NCBI RefSeq assembly: GCF_003319185.1
Contig: NZ_QOHJ01000002.1
Span: 494,507-558,506 of the forward strand
Length of the DNA: 64,000 nucleotides
Direction: 5' to 3'
From: Blastococcus sp. TF02A-30
Lineage (GTDB): Bacteria > Actinomycetota > Actinomycetes > Mycobacteriales > Geodermatophilaceae
Shown here: one piece after another, positions 51,362 to 61,554 of the stretch
Layout of the letters: every line of letters starts with the position of its first letter
Position numbering within the stretch: position 1 is the stretch's first letter
Notes under the pieces: model-generated
Seen by the model: the letters and a program-made list of their open reading frames with translations, nothing else
What the model was told of the DNA's origin: nothing
Database searches by the model: none
Position numbers and translations under genes: made by a program

Positions 51362-52216
51362 GTGGATCGTCATGACTTCGGCGCAGCAGTGCGCCAGTTG
51401 CGGGAAGCCACGGATCCCGCGGCCGTCGGGCTGCCGGTGGGCAGGCGACGGGTGCCCGGCTTGCGCCGGGAGGAGCTCGGTGAGCTCGCGGGCATGTCCG
51501 CGGACTACGTCCGCCGACTGGAGCAGGGGCGCAGTCATCCGTCGGCCGGTGTGGTGAAGGCCGTCGCCCGGGCCTTGCGCGTCGGACGGGCCGACTACGA
51601 GCGGCTCAGCGCGCTGGCCGGGTACGCCGCCGCGGACGGGCAGGTGCCCACCGATGTCGGCCCGGGCGCGACGCGGCTGCTGGAGCGGTTCTCCGACACC
51701 CCGATGATCGTCACCGATGCGGCGATGAACGTCGTCGCGGCCAACAGCGCGTTCCTGGCACTGGAGCACTGGGACCTCACCGGGGAGCGGTGGGACTGGA
51801 ACGTGGCCTGGCGCATCTTCTGCCACCCGTTCGCCGCCTTCCGGCAGTCCGACGCCGACGCGACCAACCACGAGACGATCCAGGCGGCCCAGCTGAGAGC
51901 CGCGCTGCTGCGCTACCCCGGCGATGCCTCCCTCGCCGCGATGGTCGACGAGATGCGGACCCGGAGCCGGCGGTTCGACACGCTGTGGCGGGCACCGCGA
52001 CCGGTGGCGGCCTACGAGAGCAGCGCGACCTTCACCCAGTCCGACGGGGACTCCGTCACTCTCGTCGGCAACCTGATCTCGATCCCCGGGGACGACCTCG
52101 CGGCCGTGATGCTGACCGCGGCGCCGGGGTCGCGCGATGCGGCGCGCCTCGTGGAGCTCGTCGGCGCATCCGATGGACGAGCGGTCATCAAGGTGGGCCA
52201 AAGCGGCCCAGGCTGA
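51362..52216 (+). CDS. XRE-family regulator with MmyB-like ligand-binding domain
   Basis: 284 residues: an HTH at about 5-80 (RREELGELAGMSADYVRRLEQGRSHPSAGVVKAVARALRV, abbreviated) and a C-terminal PAS-like MLTR_LBD domain (DTPMIVTDAAMNVVAANSAFLALEH) that binds fatty acids in related proteins. GTG at 51362 is set by CACACT 6 nt upstream. An oxidoreductase follows 66 nt later, the usual target of this regulator class. Confidence 0.88.
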   Translation: MDRHDFGAAVRQLREATDPAAVGLPVGRRRVPGLRREELGELAGMSADYVRRLEQGRSHPSAGVVKAVARALRVGRADYERLSALAGYAAADGQVPTDVGPGATRLLERFSDTPMIVTDAAMNVVAANSAFLALEHWDLTGERWDWNVAWRIFCHPFAAFRQSDADATNHETIQAAQLRAALLRYPGDASLAAMVDEMRTRSRRFDTLWRAPRPVAAYESSATFTQSDGDSVTLVGNLISIPGDDLAAVMLTAAPGSRDAARLVELVGASDGRAVIKVGQSGPG

Positions 52217-52282
52217 TCGCGGCAGGACCTGCGACGTTGGGGACGTCTCCAACGGCACACACATGGAAGAGCAGGTCCAGCG

Positions 52283-53233
52283 ATGAAGGCAGTGCGGTTC
52301 CACGAGGTCGGCGGTCCCGAGGTCCTCCGCTACGAGGACGTCGAGGAGCCGATCCCCGGCCCCGGTGAGGTGCGGGTCCGGGTGGCGGCGTCGGCGTTCA
52401 ACGCCGCCGACGCCGGCATGCGCGGTGGCTTCCTGCCGATCCCGGTGAAGCTGCCGCACGTGCCCGGCTACGACGTCTCCGGCACCGTCGACGCGCTCGG
52501 GGAAGGCGTGGCCGGAACCCCGGACGCGGGCGGTCTGCAGGTGGGGGACGCGGTGATCGGGTTCCTGCCGATGGACCGGGACGGCGGCGCAGCGGAGCAC
52601 GTGATCGCCCCGGCGGACGCCTGGGTTCCCGCCCCGACGAGCGTCCCCTTGGCCGACGCGGCAGCGCTGCCGTCCGTGGCGCTGGCGGCCTGGCAGGCGC
52701 TGTTCGACCTCGGCGACCTGACCGCCGGGCAGCGGGTCCTGATCAACGGCGCCGGGGGCGTGGTCGGCAAGTACGCCGTCGCGCTGGCGAGACGAGCGGG
52801 CGTGCACGTCGTGGCGACCGCCAGCCCGCGCAGCGACGCCGCCGTCCGCGCGGCCGGCGCGGACCAGGTCGTCGACCACACCACCACGGACGTCCTGACC
52901 GCCGTCGAGGAGCAGGTCGACGTCCTGGTCAACCTCGCCCCCATCGACCCCGACCGGTTCGGCGCACTCGTCGCCGTTGTCCGTGACGGCGGGAAGGTCG
53001 TCAGCACGACCGCGTTCATGGCCACCCCGGGCGACGAGTCGCGCGGCGTCAGCGCGGCCACCGTCTTCGTGCTGCCGAACCGGAACCGGCTCACCCAACT
53101 GGTGTCCCTGGTGGACAGCGGGGAGCTGCAGGTCGAGGTCACCCGCCGGATCCCGCTGGCCGAGCTGCCCGCGCTGCACGCGGAAGCCGAGGTGGGTCGC
53201 GTCGCGGGCAAGGTGATCGTCCAGCCGGCGTGA
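52283..53233 (+). CDS. NADP-dependent MDR-family oxidoreductase
   Basis: 316 residues, quinone-reductase-like MDR without zinc sites. GroES-like N-terminal part (MKAVRFHEVGGPEVLRYEDVE), nucleotide site INGAGGVVGKYAVALARRAG and C-terminal ELPALHAEAEVGRVAGKVIV. It belongs to the same superfamily as the gene at 39400 but to a different subfamily, so it is not the duplicate's source. Probably controlled by the XRE regulator before it. Confidence 0.9.
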   Translation: MKAVRFHEVGGPEVLRYEDVEEPIPGPGEVRVRVAASAFNAADAGMRGGFLPIPVKLPHVPGYDVSGTVDALGEGVAGTPDAGGLQVGDAVIGFLPMDRDGGAAEHVIAPADAWVPAPTSVPLADAAALPSVALAAWQALFDLGDLTAGQRVLINGAGGVVGKYAVALARRAGVHVVATASPRSDAAVRAAGADQVVDHTTTDVLTAVEEQVDVLVNLAPIDPDRFGALVAVVRDGGKVVSTTAFMATPGDESRGVSAATVFVLPNRNRLTQLVSLVDSGELQVEVTRRIPLAELPALHAEAEVGRVAGKVIVQPA

Positions 53234-53338
53234 GTTCTCCGGCGCGGCACGGTCGAGCAGGCGGTGCCGGTCGGCGTCGTCCCGCGGATGGTGGTGCAGG
53301 CGCGGAGCCGCGCGCGGAAGCCAACCCCGGAGACGCCT

Positions 53339-53374
53339 CGAGGGGTGGACTCCCTCACGGGAGCCCACCCCTCG
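53339..53374. terminator. Strong hairpin between convergent genes
   Basis: CGAGGGGTGG/CCACCCCTCG, a 10-bp stem extended by CTCCC/GGGAG after one mismatched base on each side. It lies between the oxidoreductase and msrA and can serve both directions. Confidence 0.75.
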
Positions 53375-53451
53375 GTGTCGTCGTACCGATGACGTCCCAT
53401 CGGCGCGCCCTGGTGGGTCGTCGTCGAGCGGCCGATCGGCCGCTCAGGCCA

Positions 53452-53964
53452 TCAGGCGGTCTGCGACTCCCGGCGCGGCAGCACCCAGTCGGGCCGCACG
53501 TAGTGGCAGGTGTAGCCGAAGGGGATCTTCTGCAGGTAGTCCTGGTGCTCCTCCTCGGCCTCCCAGAAGTCGCCGGCCGGCTCCACCTCGGTGACGACCT
53601 TGCCGGGCCAGATGCCGGAGGCGTCGACGTCGGCGATGGTGTCCTCGGCGACCCGCTTCTGCTCGTCGCTGGTGTAGAAGATCGCCGAGCGGTAGCTGCG
53701 GCCCACGTCGTTGCCCTGCCGGTCCTTCGTCGACGGGTCGTGGATCTGGAAGAAGAACTCCAGCAGCTCCCGGAACGAGATGACGGCGGGGTCGAAGACG
53801 ATCTCGACCGCCTCCGCGTGGTCACCGTGGTTCCGGTACGTGGCGTTCGGGGTGTCGCCGCCCGAGTAACCGACGCGGGTGCTGATCACCCCCGGGCGCT
53901 TGCGCAGCAGCTCCTGGGCGCCCCAGAAGCAGCCGCCGGCCAGGATCGCGGTCTCAGTGGTCAT
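53452..53964 (-). CDS. msrA: Peptide-methionine (S)-S-oxide reductase MsrA
   Basis: 170 residues. The catalytic Cys is in GGCFWGAQE; conserved [20 protein letters not shown] and [14 protein letters not shown] are MsrA hallmarks. Reduces methionine-S-sulfoxide in proteins during oxidative stress. ATG after AGGAGAGG. No msrB is nearby. Confidence 0.96.
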   Translation of the reverse strand: MTTETAILAGGCFWGAQELLRKRPGVISTRVGYSGGDTPNATYRNHGDHAEAVEIVFDPAVISFRELLEFFFQIHDPSTKDRQGNDVGRSYRSAIFYTSDEQKRVAEDTIADVDASGIWPGKVVTEVEPAGDFWEAEEEHQDYLQKIPFGYTCHYVRPDWVLPRRESQTA

Positions 53965-54078
53965 CGTTTCGCCTCTCCTCTGCGTCGGACGCGTCGGGAC
54001 AACACCGCGGGGGGCCCGTGCGCTTCCCGCTCCACCCGACGGGGCGACGCCGCCACCTGGCCGGCGGTCGAGCAGCCG

Positions 54079-54447
54079 TCAGGCGACGTCGGTGCGGGCC
54101 TCGGACAGGTAGGCGCGGACGGCCGGCTCGGGCACCCGGAAGGAGCGGCCGACGCGCACGGCGGCCAGGTCGCCGGCGTGGACCAGGCGGTACACGGTCA
54201 TCTTGGAGACCCGCATGATCGCCGCGACCTCGGCGACGGTGAGGAAGGTGGCGACCGGGCGCTGGACCGGCCGCTCGGCCGCCGGGCGCGCGGCGGGCAT
54301 GGCGACGCCGGGCTGCTGGGGCCGGGCCGCGGGGGCGTACTGCCCACCGGCGCGGGGGGCGGGCGTGGCCGGCCGGTAGGCGGGGCGCTGGCCGTAGGCG
54401 GCCTGGCGGGGGAGGGTGGCGGCGGCGGAACGCTGGGGGAGGGTCAT
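54079..54447 (-). CDS. Excisionase-like/BldC-type HTH protein
   Basis: 122 residues: a disordered Pro/Ala/Arg/Gln-rich N-terminus of about 65 residues, then a MerR-like HTH_17 domain (FLTVAEVAAIMRVSKMTVYRLVHAGDLAAVRVGRSFRVPE, abbreviated) at about 70-115. Proteins of this type are chromosomal regulators in actinobacteria despite the excisionase label. ATG at 54447. A longer upstream frame exists but its sequence is not protein-like. Confidence 0.85.
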   Translation of the reverse strand: MTLPQRSAAATLPRQAAYGQRPAYRPATPAPRAGGQYAPAARPQQPGVAMPAARPAAERPVQRPVATFLTVAEVAAIMRVSKMTVYRLVHAGDLAAVRVGRSFRVPEPAVRAYLSEARTDVA

Positions 54448-54696
54448 GTCGTACCTCTCGGGAGCGGCGGGGAGGACGCTGAGCCCGTGGCCGGTGTGGC
54501 TACGTAATGCGCCCCTGCTGGTACCGACAGTAAGCAGTGGAACCCGTGCGGCGGGAGTGCGAGCCGGACGAGACGGACCGTTCCCGTTCGTCACATGTTG
54601 CCCGTGCGGCTCTCGCGACGGTTGCGGAGGACGGGTCTGCCCGGGTGCGATGGGGCGGCTCGGCCTCCGTCGTCGGGCCGGGTGGAGGAGGGACCG

Positions 54697-55506
54697 ATGG
54701 GGCCGCAGCTGCTGGACCTGCTCGCCGGGCTGCCCCTGCGGGCGGTCGCCTGCAGCGGCGGTGTCGACAGCCTGACGTTGGCCACTGTCGCGCACCGCGC
54801 CGCGCCCGGCGCGACGCTGGTCGTGCACAGCGTCACCCCTGCCGTCCCGGCGGCGGCGACCGCCCGCGTCCTGGCAGCCGCCGACGCCGAGGGGTGGGAG
54901 CTGCGCCTGGTCCGGTCCGGCGAGTTCGACGACGCCCGCTACCTCGCCAACCCGGTCGACCGCTGCTACACGTGCAAGACGCACCTCTACGACGCCATGG
55001 CCGACGTGGTCGCCGCGGTCGGCGGTTCCCACGTGCCGCTGAGCGGGGCCAACGTCGACGACCTGGGGGAGTACCGGCCGGGTCTGCGGGCCGCGGCCGA
55101 GCACGGCGTGCGCCACCCCTACGTCGAGGTCGGGGTGACGAAGGCCGACGTCCGCGCGCTGGCCCGCGAGCTGGGGCTGGACTGCGCGGACCTGCCGGCC
55201 GCCCCCTGCCTGGCCAGCCGCCTCTACACCGGCACCGCGGTGACGCCGGCCAGGGTGCGCGCGGTCGAGGTGGGGGAGGCGCTGGTGACGGAGCGGACCG
55301 GCGTCACGGTCGTGCGCTGCCGGGTCCGCGAGGACGCCGTGCGGATCGAGGTCGGCGACGCCGACCGGGCGGCGATCACCGAGGACGTCGTCGCCGCCGT
55401 CCTGGCCGCGATGCGCGCGGTCGACCCGGGCCTGCGGACGGCGGCGCTGGATCCCGAGCCCTACCGGCCGGGTCGCGCGTTCACCCTGACCCCGGTGCCC
55501 CGGTGA
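54697..55506 (+). CDS. larE: LarE-type PP-loop sulfur transferase
   Basis: 269 residues. The PP-loop is CSGGVDSLT at about residue 18; CYTCKTHLY and APCLASRLYTG are LarE/ExsB-type motifs, the latter holding the Cys from which LarE proteins give up sulfur as I recall. LarE converts the carboxylates of the LarB product to thiocarboxylates in nickel-pincer cofactor synthesis. ATG at 54697 after GGAGGAGGG. It overlaps larB by 4 nt; larC is not seen in the window. Confidence 0.85.
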   Translation: MGPQLLDLLAGLPLRAVACSGGVDSLTLATVAHRAAPGATLVVHSVTPAVPAAATARVLAAADAEGWELRLVRSGEFDDARYLANPVDRCYTCKTHLYDAMADVVAAVGGSHVPLSGANVDDLGEYRPGLRAAAEHGVRHPYVEVGVTKADVRALARELGLDCADLPAAPCLASRLYTGTAVTPARVRAVEVGEALVTERTGVTVVRCRVREDAVRIEVGDADRAAITEDVVAAVLAAMRAVDPGLRTAALDPEPYRPGRAFTLTPVPR

Positions 55507-56234
55507 CCGACCCCGGCTCCCGCGACCCCGGCTCCCGCGACCCCGGCTACCGCGACCCCGGCTACCGCGACCTGGGCTTCGCCCGCGTCGACACCGACCG
55601 GCACGCGCGCACCGGCGATCCGGAGGTGGTCTACGGCGCGGGCAAGACCACGCCCGAGGTGGTCGCCGTCGTCGAGGCGCTGCGCACCGCGTCGCCCGAC
55701 CGGCCCGCGCTGGTCACCCGCGCCACCCCGGGCACCGTCGCCGCGCTGACCGCCCGCTGGCCGGACGCCCTCGTCGAGCGGGGGACGGTCGCCGTCGGCC
55801 CGCTCCCGCCGCCGGTCGGCACGGTCGCCGTCGTCACGGCCGGTACGTCCGACGAGCCGGTCGCCGCCGAGGCGGCGACCACGCTGCGCGCGCACGGCGT
55901 CGGCGTCGTCCGGGTGACCGACGTCGGGGTGGCGGGTCTGCACCGGGTGCTCGACGTCCGGCCGGTGCTGCGGGACGCCGACGTCGTCGTCGTGATCGCC
56001 GGCATGGAGGGCGCGCTGCCGAGCGTCGTGGGAGGGCTGGTCGGCACGCCGGTGGTCGCGGTGCCCACGAGCGTGGGCTACGGCGCCAGCTTCTCCGGGC
56101 TGTCGGCGCTGCTCGGCATGCTCAACTCCTGCGCGCCCGGCGTCGTCGTGTGCAACATCGACAACGGGTTCGGCGCCGGCGTCTTCGCCTCGCGGGTGGC
56201 CCGCGACCTGGCCGCCGCCCGAGCAGGGAGCTAG
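55503..56234 (+). CDS. larB: Nickel pincer cofactor biosynthesis protein LarB
   Basis: 243 residues. The AIR-carboxylase (PurE)-like domain at about 90-235 carries [16 protein letters not shown] and [34 protein letters not shown] (abbreviated). LarB carboxylates and cleaves nicotinic acid adenine dinucleotide. The N-terminus holds a four-fold pentapeptide repeat DPG(S/Y)R. GTG start overlaps larE; its stop overlaps the convergent pdxT stop. Confidence 0.88.
   Translation: MTDPGSRDPGSRDPGYRDPGYRDLGFARVDTDRHARTGDPEVVYGAGKTTPEVVAVVEALRTASPDRPALVTRATPGTVAALTARWPDALVERGTVAVGPLPPPVGTVAVVTAGTSDEPVAAEAATTLRAHGVGVVRVTDVGVAGLHRVLDVRPVLRDADVVVVIAGMEGALPSVVGGLVGTPVVAVPTSVGYGASFSGLSALLGMLNSCAPGVVVCNIDNGFGAGVFASRVARDLAAARAGS
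55509..55568 (+). repeat. Four tandem 15-bp repeats in the 5' end of larB
   Basis: Units of GACCCCGGCTCCCGC (first two) and GACCCCGGCTACCGC (last two), encoding DPGSR or DPGYR. In-frame, so copy number can change without breaking the gene. Confidence 0.85.
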
Positions 56235-56817
56235 GCCGCCTGGCGCACCACGTCCACGAACGCGGCGTGCAGTCGGCGGTCGCCGGTCAGCTCGGGGTGG
56301 AAGCTGGTGGCGAGCAGTCGGCCCTGGCGGACGGCGACCGCTCGGCCGTCGGCGGTCCGGGCGAGGACCTGCACGTCGGCGCCGCACTCCTCGACCCACG
56401 GCGCACGGATGAAGACGCCGCGCACCGGGCCGCCGGCCAGCCCGTCGACGGGCACCTCGGTCTCGAACGAGTCGACCTGCCGACCGAAGGCGTTGCGCCG
56501 CACGGTGACGTCCAGACCCCCGACGGTCCGCTGGCCGGCCGCCGCGTCGAGGAGGCGGTCGGCCAGCAGGACCATCCCGGCGCAGGAGCCGTACACCGGC
56601 AACCCGGAGCGGACGGCGTCCCGCAGCGGATCCAGGAGCCCGAACCGGTCGGCGAGCTTGGCGATGGTGGTCGACTCGCCGCCGGGCAGGACCAGCCCGT
56701 CGACCGCCGCCAGCTCCTCCGCCCGGCGGACGGGCACGGCCCGTGCGCCCCCCGCCTGCAGCGCCGCGAGGTGCTCCCGGACGTCGCCCTGGAGGGCGAG
56801 CACGCCGACGACGGGGG

Positions 56818-56821
<4 letters not shown>
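56231..56821 (-). CDS. pdxT: Pyridoxal 5'-phosphate synthase glutaminase subunit PdxT
   Basis: 196 residues. Class I glutaminase triad: Cys in [10 protein letters not shown], His and Glu in [21 protein letters not shown] is the PdxT-specific loop. It supplies ammonia to PdxS. GTG start at 56821 overlaps the pdxS stop (GTGA); another GTG one codon upstream is possible. Confidence 0.95.
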
Positions 56822-57717
<896 letters not shown>

Positions 57718-57769
57718 CGGGGTGCTCCTCGGAGGGGGTGGGTGTGCCGGTGCCCACGGTGCGCCACAC

Positions 57770-57792
57770 TTTGGTCCGGGCAGGAGTCCAAA
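57770..57792. promoter_or_regulatory. Candidate PdxR operator
   Basis: The dyad TTTGG-N13-CCAAA lies in the 98-nt gap between pdxS and the MocR-type gene, 24 nt before the latter's start. The position fits autoregulation and control of pdxST. Identity is inferred. Confidence 0.4.
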
Positions 57793-57815
57793 CGGGGCAG
57801 TTCAGAGGAGACCAA

Positions 57816-59225
57816 GTGGCGCTGGCCGGGGACCTCTACGTGCGCATCGACCCCGACGACGACGCCCCGCTGAGCGTGCAGATCGCCGCCTCGGTCCGGG
57901 CGGCGGTGCTGAGCGGGGTGCTGGGGCCCGGAGACACGCTGCCCCCGACCCGCGCGCTGGCCGCCGACCTCGGCGTGTCCCGCGGCGTGGTGGTCGGCGC
58001 CTACGAGCAGCTGGTCGGCGAGGGCTTCGCCACGGGACGGCGCGGCGGCGGCACGGTCGTCGCCGTGCGCCCCGACCCCGCCGCGGCGCGGGTGCCGGCG
58101 GGTCGGCCCGCTCCCGCACCCGACCCCACGCCGCCGGTGCACGTCGACCTCCGGCCCGGACGCCCGGCCATCCGGGGCCTGCAGGACGCCGACTGGCGCT
58201 CGGCCTGGCGCCGGGCGGTCGCCGACGAGCTGCCGGGCCGATCGCCGGACCCGCTGGGGCTGCCGGCGCTGCGGGAGGCAGTCGCGGTCTACCTGCGCCG
58301 GGTGCGCGGGGTCGAGGTCTCCGCCGACGAGGTGCTCGTCACCGCCGGCGCCGGTGACGCCCTCGCCCTCGTCGGCCTGGCGCTCGGCGGTGACGGGCGC
58401 CGTCCCCGCGTGGTGGTCGAGGACCCCAGCTACCCGACCGCCCGGCGGGTGCTGGCGGCCACCGGGGCCGTGGTCGAGCCGCTGGCCGTGGACGCCGACG
58501 GCTTCCGGGCCGCGCAGCTCGCCGCCCTGGCCCCGCCGCCCGACGCGGTGCTCCTCACCCCGTCGCACCAGTACCCGCTGGGCGGGCGGATGCCGGTGCA
58601 GGAGCGGGTGGACGTGCTCCGGTGGGCCGCGGACGAGGGTGTCGTGGTCCTCGAGGACGACTACGACAGCGAGTTCCGCCACCGCCGCCGTCCGCTGCCC
58701 GCCATGGCCTCGCTGCCGTCGTCCGCGGACGTCGTCCTGATCGGCAGCTGGTCGACGACGTTGACCCCGTGGCTGCGTTGCGGCTGGATGGCCGCCCGCG
58801 GCCCGGTGGGCGAGCGGCTCCGGGAGACCCGGGCCCAGCTGGGGACCCCGGTGTCCGGCGTCCAGCAGGTCGCCCTCGCGCACTACCTCGCCGGGGGTGG
58901 GTTCTCCCGCCACACCGCGCGGGCCCAGCGCGAGTACGGCCACCGCCGGGGGCTGGTGGTGGCCGCCCTGGGCGGCCGGCCGGACGTCGCGCTCGGCGCC
59001 CTCGACGGCGGCCTGCACGTGGTGGTCCACCTGCCGGTGGGCACGGCCGCCAGGGATGTCGTGCGTGCGGTGGGGGAGCGCGGCGTCGCCGTCGCCGATC
59101 TGGCCGACTACTACGCCGGCCCGCCCCCGTCCGCGGGCGTGGTGCTCGGGTACGGCGCCGTGACCGACCTCGAGCTCCGGCGGGGCCTCGCCGTCCTGAC
59201 CGAGGTGCTGGACGCCGCCGCCTGA
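57816..59225 (+). CDS. pdxR: MocR/PdxR-family regulator (GntR HTH fused to aminotransferase)
   Basis: 469 residues: GntR-type wHTH at about 5-80 ([39 protein letters not shown]), linker, then a fold-type I aminotransferase domain at about 105-465 with [23 protein letters not shown] and [10 protein letters not shown]. The PLP Lys position is not the usual SxxK: the stretch reads [16 protein letters not shown], with Thr where MocR proteins have Lys. If correct, PLP could not form an internal aldimine. GTG at 57816 after AGAGGAG. Divergent to pdxS, so it is likely the pdxST regulator. Confidence 0.87.
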   Translation: MALAGDLYVRIDPDDDAPLSVQIAASVRAAVLSGVLGPGDTLPPTRALAADLGVSRGVVVGAYEQLVGEGFATGRRGGGTVVAVRPDPAAARVPAGRPAPAPDPTPPVHVDLRPGRPAIRGLQDADWRSAWRRAVADELPGRSPDPLGLPALREAVAVYLRRVRGVEVSADEVLVTAGAGDALALVGLALGGDGRRPRVVVEDPSYPTARRVLAATGAVVEPLAVDADGFRAAQLAALAPPPDAVLLTPSHQYPLGGRMPVQERVDVLRWAADEGVVVLEDDYDSEFRHRRRPLPAMASLPSSADVVLIGSWSTTLTPWLRCGWMAARGPVGERLRETRAQLGTPVSGVQQVALAHYLAGGGFSRHTARAQREYGHRRGLVVAALGGRPDVALGALDGGLHVVVHLPVGTAARDVVRAVGERGVAVADLADYYAGPPPSAGVVLGYGAVTDLELRRGLAVLTEVLDAAA

Positions 59226-59227
59226 CG

Positions 59228-60073
59228 TCAGCCGGCGAACTCGCGGGCCGGCAGCCCGCGGACGCCGACGTCGGCCCGGAACAGCGAGCCGGCCAGCGGG
59301 TCGGCGCCGGGCGGCAGGCCCTCCCGCGAGGTGGTGATGAACAGCTGGTCCAGCGCGGGGCCGCCGAACGTGCAGGCGGTGACCATCCCGACCGGCACCT
59401 CGACCACCTCGTCGTGCGCGCCGTCGGCGGTGTAGTGCCAGACCTCGCCGCGGTCGGCCAGCGCCACCCAGACGCCGCCGTGCTCGTCGACGGTGAGGCC
59501 GTCGGGCCGGCCGTCGTCCGGGATCGTCACGAACGGCCGCCGGTCGTGCAGCCCGCGGTCGGGGTCGTGGTCGAAGACGTCGATCCGGCCGGTCGGGGTG
59601 TCGTCGTAGTAGGCGCGCGTCCCGTCCGGGCTCCACTCCAGCCCGTTGGAGATGGTGACGCCCTGGAGGACCGGGGTCGTGCTGCCGTCGGCGTCCAGGC
59701 GGTACAGGGTGGCGGCGCCCGCGCGCTTGTCGTAGGCCATCGTCCCGCAGTAGAAGCGCCCCTGCGGGTCGCAGCCGCCCTCGTTCATCCGGATGCCCTC
59801 GTCGTCCCAGACCGGCGGCAGGCGGGTCAGCGTCCCGTCGGCGTCCTCCAGCGCGAAGCCGCGCTCGATGCCGAGGACGGCACCGCCGCCGCGGCGCGGG
59901 CGCAGAGCCGCCACCACCTCGCTCACGTGCCGGCGGGTCACCGTCCCGTCGGCGGCCAGGGACAGCACGTCGCCGGCGAGTATGTCCACCCAGCGCAGCC
60001 CGCCCCAGCTCGGCGACCACACCGGGCCCTCGGCGTGGTACGCCACCGGGTCGGTGACCTGCTCTGCGCGCAC
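59228..60073 (-). CDS. SMP-30/gluconolactonase-like lactonase
   Basis: 281 residues, six-bladed beta-propeller. Metal ligands are expected at Glu in YHAEGPVWS, Asn in ISNGLEWSPD and Asp in GRPDGLTVDEHGG, all in place. Acts on sugar lactones or related esters. The GTG at 60073 is chosen because AGGAGGAGG precedes it; an ATG further upstream would add a non-homologous tail. It is convergent with the MocR gene. Confidence 0.9.
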   Translation of the reverse strand: MRAEQVTDPVAYHAEGPVWSPSWGGLRWVDILAGDVLSLAADGTVTRRHVSEVVAALRPRRGGGAVLGIERGFALEDADGTLTRLPPVWDDEGIRMNEGGCDPQGRFYCGTMAYDKRAGAATLYRLDADGSTTPVLQGVTISNGLEWSPDGTRAYYDDTPTGRIDVFDHDPDRGLHDRRPFVTIPDDGRPDGLTVDEHGGVWVALADRGEVWHYTADGAHDEVVEVPVGMVTACTFGGPALDQLFITTSREGLPPGADPLAGSLFRADVGVRGLPAREFAG

Positions 60074-60162
60074 GGGTGCCTCCTCCTGCGGTCGGTCCGC
60101 CGAGCATGCCCCCGCTCGCGGCCACGGCAAACGGAGCCCGTGTCGCGCGGGGCCACCACGGC

Positions 60163-60168
60163 TAGGGT
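60163..60168 (+). promoter_or_regulatory. Candidate -10 of the PspC gene (leaderless)
   Basis: TAGGGT followed by 7 nt and the ATG at 60176. Confidence 0.45.
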
Positions 60169-60175
60169 CGACGAC

Positions 60176-60358
60176 ATGGCATCGACGCTGGTCAGACCCC
60201 GCTCGGGCAAGGTCATCGCCGGGGTGTGCGCCGCGGTCGCCGACCGGCTGGGGCTCTCGCGGACGCTGGTGCGCGTCGGCTTCGTGCTCTTCGGCCTCTT
60301 CGGCGTCGGCGAGCTGGCCTACATCGCGCTGTGGATCCTCATCCCCAAGGCGCCATGA
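60176..60358 (+). CDS. PspC-domain protein
   Basis: A 60-residue protein consisting only of a PspC domain: LVRPRSGKVIAGVCAAVADRLGLSRTLVRVGFVLF (abbreviated), followed by one membrane helix ending in ALWILIPKAP. Small PspC proteins are thought to act in envelope stress responses. No pspA is adjacent. Confidence 0.9.
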   Translation: MASTLVRPRSGKVIAGVCAAVADRLGLSRTLVRVGFVLFGLFGVGELAYIALWILIPKAP

Positions 60359-60404
60359 CGACGTGTCGACATCCCGCCGTGTCGGGATGTCGACGGGGAG
60401 GTCG

Positions 60405-61040
60405 TCAGCGCTCGTCGGCGTGCGGGCTGCCCGGTGGGAAGGGCGCGTTGATGTCGAAGTGCACGCCGAGCATGCGGATCGCGAAGCACAGGACTGCGGC
60501 CCCGACGAGGGTCACCGCCCCGCGGACGTCGAGCGCGTCGGCGACGACGACGACGGTGGCGGCGACGATCGCCGGCACCGCGTAGAGCCCGCTGCTCAGC
60601 ACCGAGGGCACCTGGCGGATCAGCACGTCGCGGAGCGTTCCGCCGCCGACGCCGGTGATCCCGCCGACGACCACCGCCTGAGCCGGCCCGAAGCCGAGGT
60701 CCAGCGCCTTGAGCGCGCCGGTGACCGCGAACAGGCCCAGCCCGGCCGCGTCGAGCGCGTTGATCGCGCCGTAGACCCGCTCCAGGTAGTGCCCGGTGAA
60801 GAACGCGATCAGCCCGCCCGCCGCCGCCACGGCCAGGTACCGCCAGTCGACGAACGTGGCCGGCGGCAGCGCGTCGAGGAAGACGTCGCGGATGGTGCCG
60901 CCGCCCAGCGCCGTGATCATGCCGAGGGTGACGACGCCGACGATGTCCAGCCGGGTCGAGCGGACCGCGATCAGGGCGCCGTTGAGGGCGAAGGCGAACG
61001 TGCCGATCAGGTCGAGCACCAGCAGCGCCGTGGTCGGCAT
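60405..61040 (-). CDS. TRIC-like cation channel family protein (UPF0126)
   Basis: 211 residues, seven membrane helices with an internal duplication: the motifs GMITALGGGTIRDVFLDALPP and GGITGVGGGTLRDVLIRQVPS occur once per half, including the conserved glycine triplet. Homologous to bacterial TRIC channels. Physiological ion and role in bacteria are not settled. ATG at 61040. Confidence 0.9.
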   Translation of the reverse strand: MPTTALLVLDLIGTFAFALNGALIAVRSTRLDIVGVVTLGMITALGGGTIRDVFLDALPPATFVDWRYLAVAAAGGLIAFFTGHYLERVYGAINALDAAGLGLFAVTGALKALDLGFGPAQAVVVGGITGVGGGTLRDVLIRQVPSVLSSGLYAVPAIVAATVVVVADALDVRGAVTLVGAAVLCFAIRMLGVHFDINAPFPPGSPHADER

Positions 61041-61091
61041 GGCACGCACTCTGCCGGACGGTCGACCGCCGGCTGCGACCCGGTCGCCGTC

Positions 61092-61097
61092 TACGGT
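61092..61097 (+). promoter_or_regulatory. Candidate -10 of the DoxX-like gene (leaderless)
   Basis: TACGGT followed by 6 nt and the ATG at 61104. Confidence 0.45.
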
Positions 61098-61103
61098 GCG
61101 GGC

Positions 61104-61505
61104 ATGCCTGCCGCCGCCCGGACCGCCGCCCGACTGCTGCTCGGCGGCGCCATGGTGGTTGCCGGGGTGGCGCACCTGACCACCCAGCGGCAGGAGTTCC
61201 GCGCCCAGGTGCCCGGGTGGTTCCCGGTCGACGAGGACCTGACGGTGCTCGGGTCGGGCGTCGCGGAGATCGCGCTGGGCGCGGCCTTCGTCGCGCTGCC
61301 GCAGAAGAAGCGGACCGTCGGCGCGCTGCTCGCCGCCTTCTTCGTGGTGATCTTCCCGGGCAACATCGCGCAGTACCTCGAGGGCACAGACGCCTTCGGC
61401 CTGGACACCGACCGCAAGCGGCTGGTCCGCCTGTTCTTCCAGCCGCTGCTCGTCCTCCTCGCGCTGTACGGCGGCGGCTGGCGGCTGCGCCGTCGCCCCG
61501 GCTGA
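61104..61505 (+). CDS. DoxX-like membrane protein
   Basis: 133 residues with four membrane helices (LLLGGAMVVAGVAHLTT, IALGAAFVALPQ, GALLAAFFVVIFPGNIAQYL, LFFQPLLVLLALYGGGW). The pattern is that of DoxX/SURF4-like proteins, several of which take part in redox homeostasis at the membrane. No conserved catalytic residues can be assigned. Confidence 0.8.
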   Translation: MPAAARTAARLLLGGAMVVAGVAHLTTQRQEFRAQVPGWFPVDEDLTVLGSGVAEIALGAAFVALPQKKRTVGALLAAFFVVIFPGNIAQYLEGTDAFGLDTDRKRLVRLFFQPLLVLLALYGGGWRLRRRPG

Positions 61506-61554
61506 GCCCGACCGGCGGCACGGGCGCCCGCCGCCGCCCTGGGATGCTGTCCCG

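Noticed and set aside
52283..53233. Could this oxidoreductase be the source of the duplicated 5' fragment?
   Set aside because: It is in the same superfamily but its first codons differ clearly (MKAVRFHEVGG), whereas the fragment is 98% identical to the gene at 39400.
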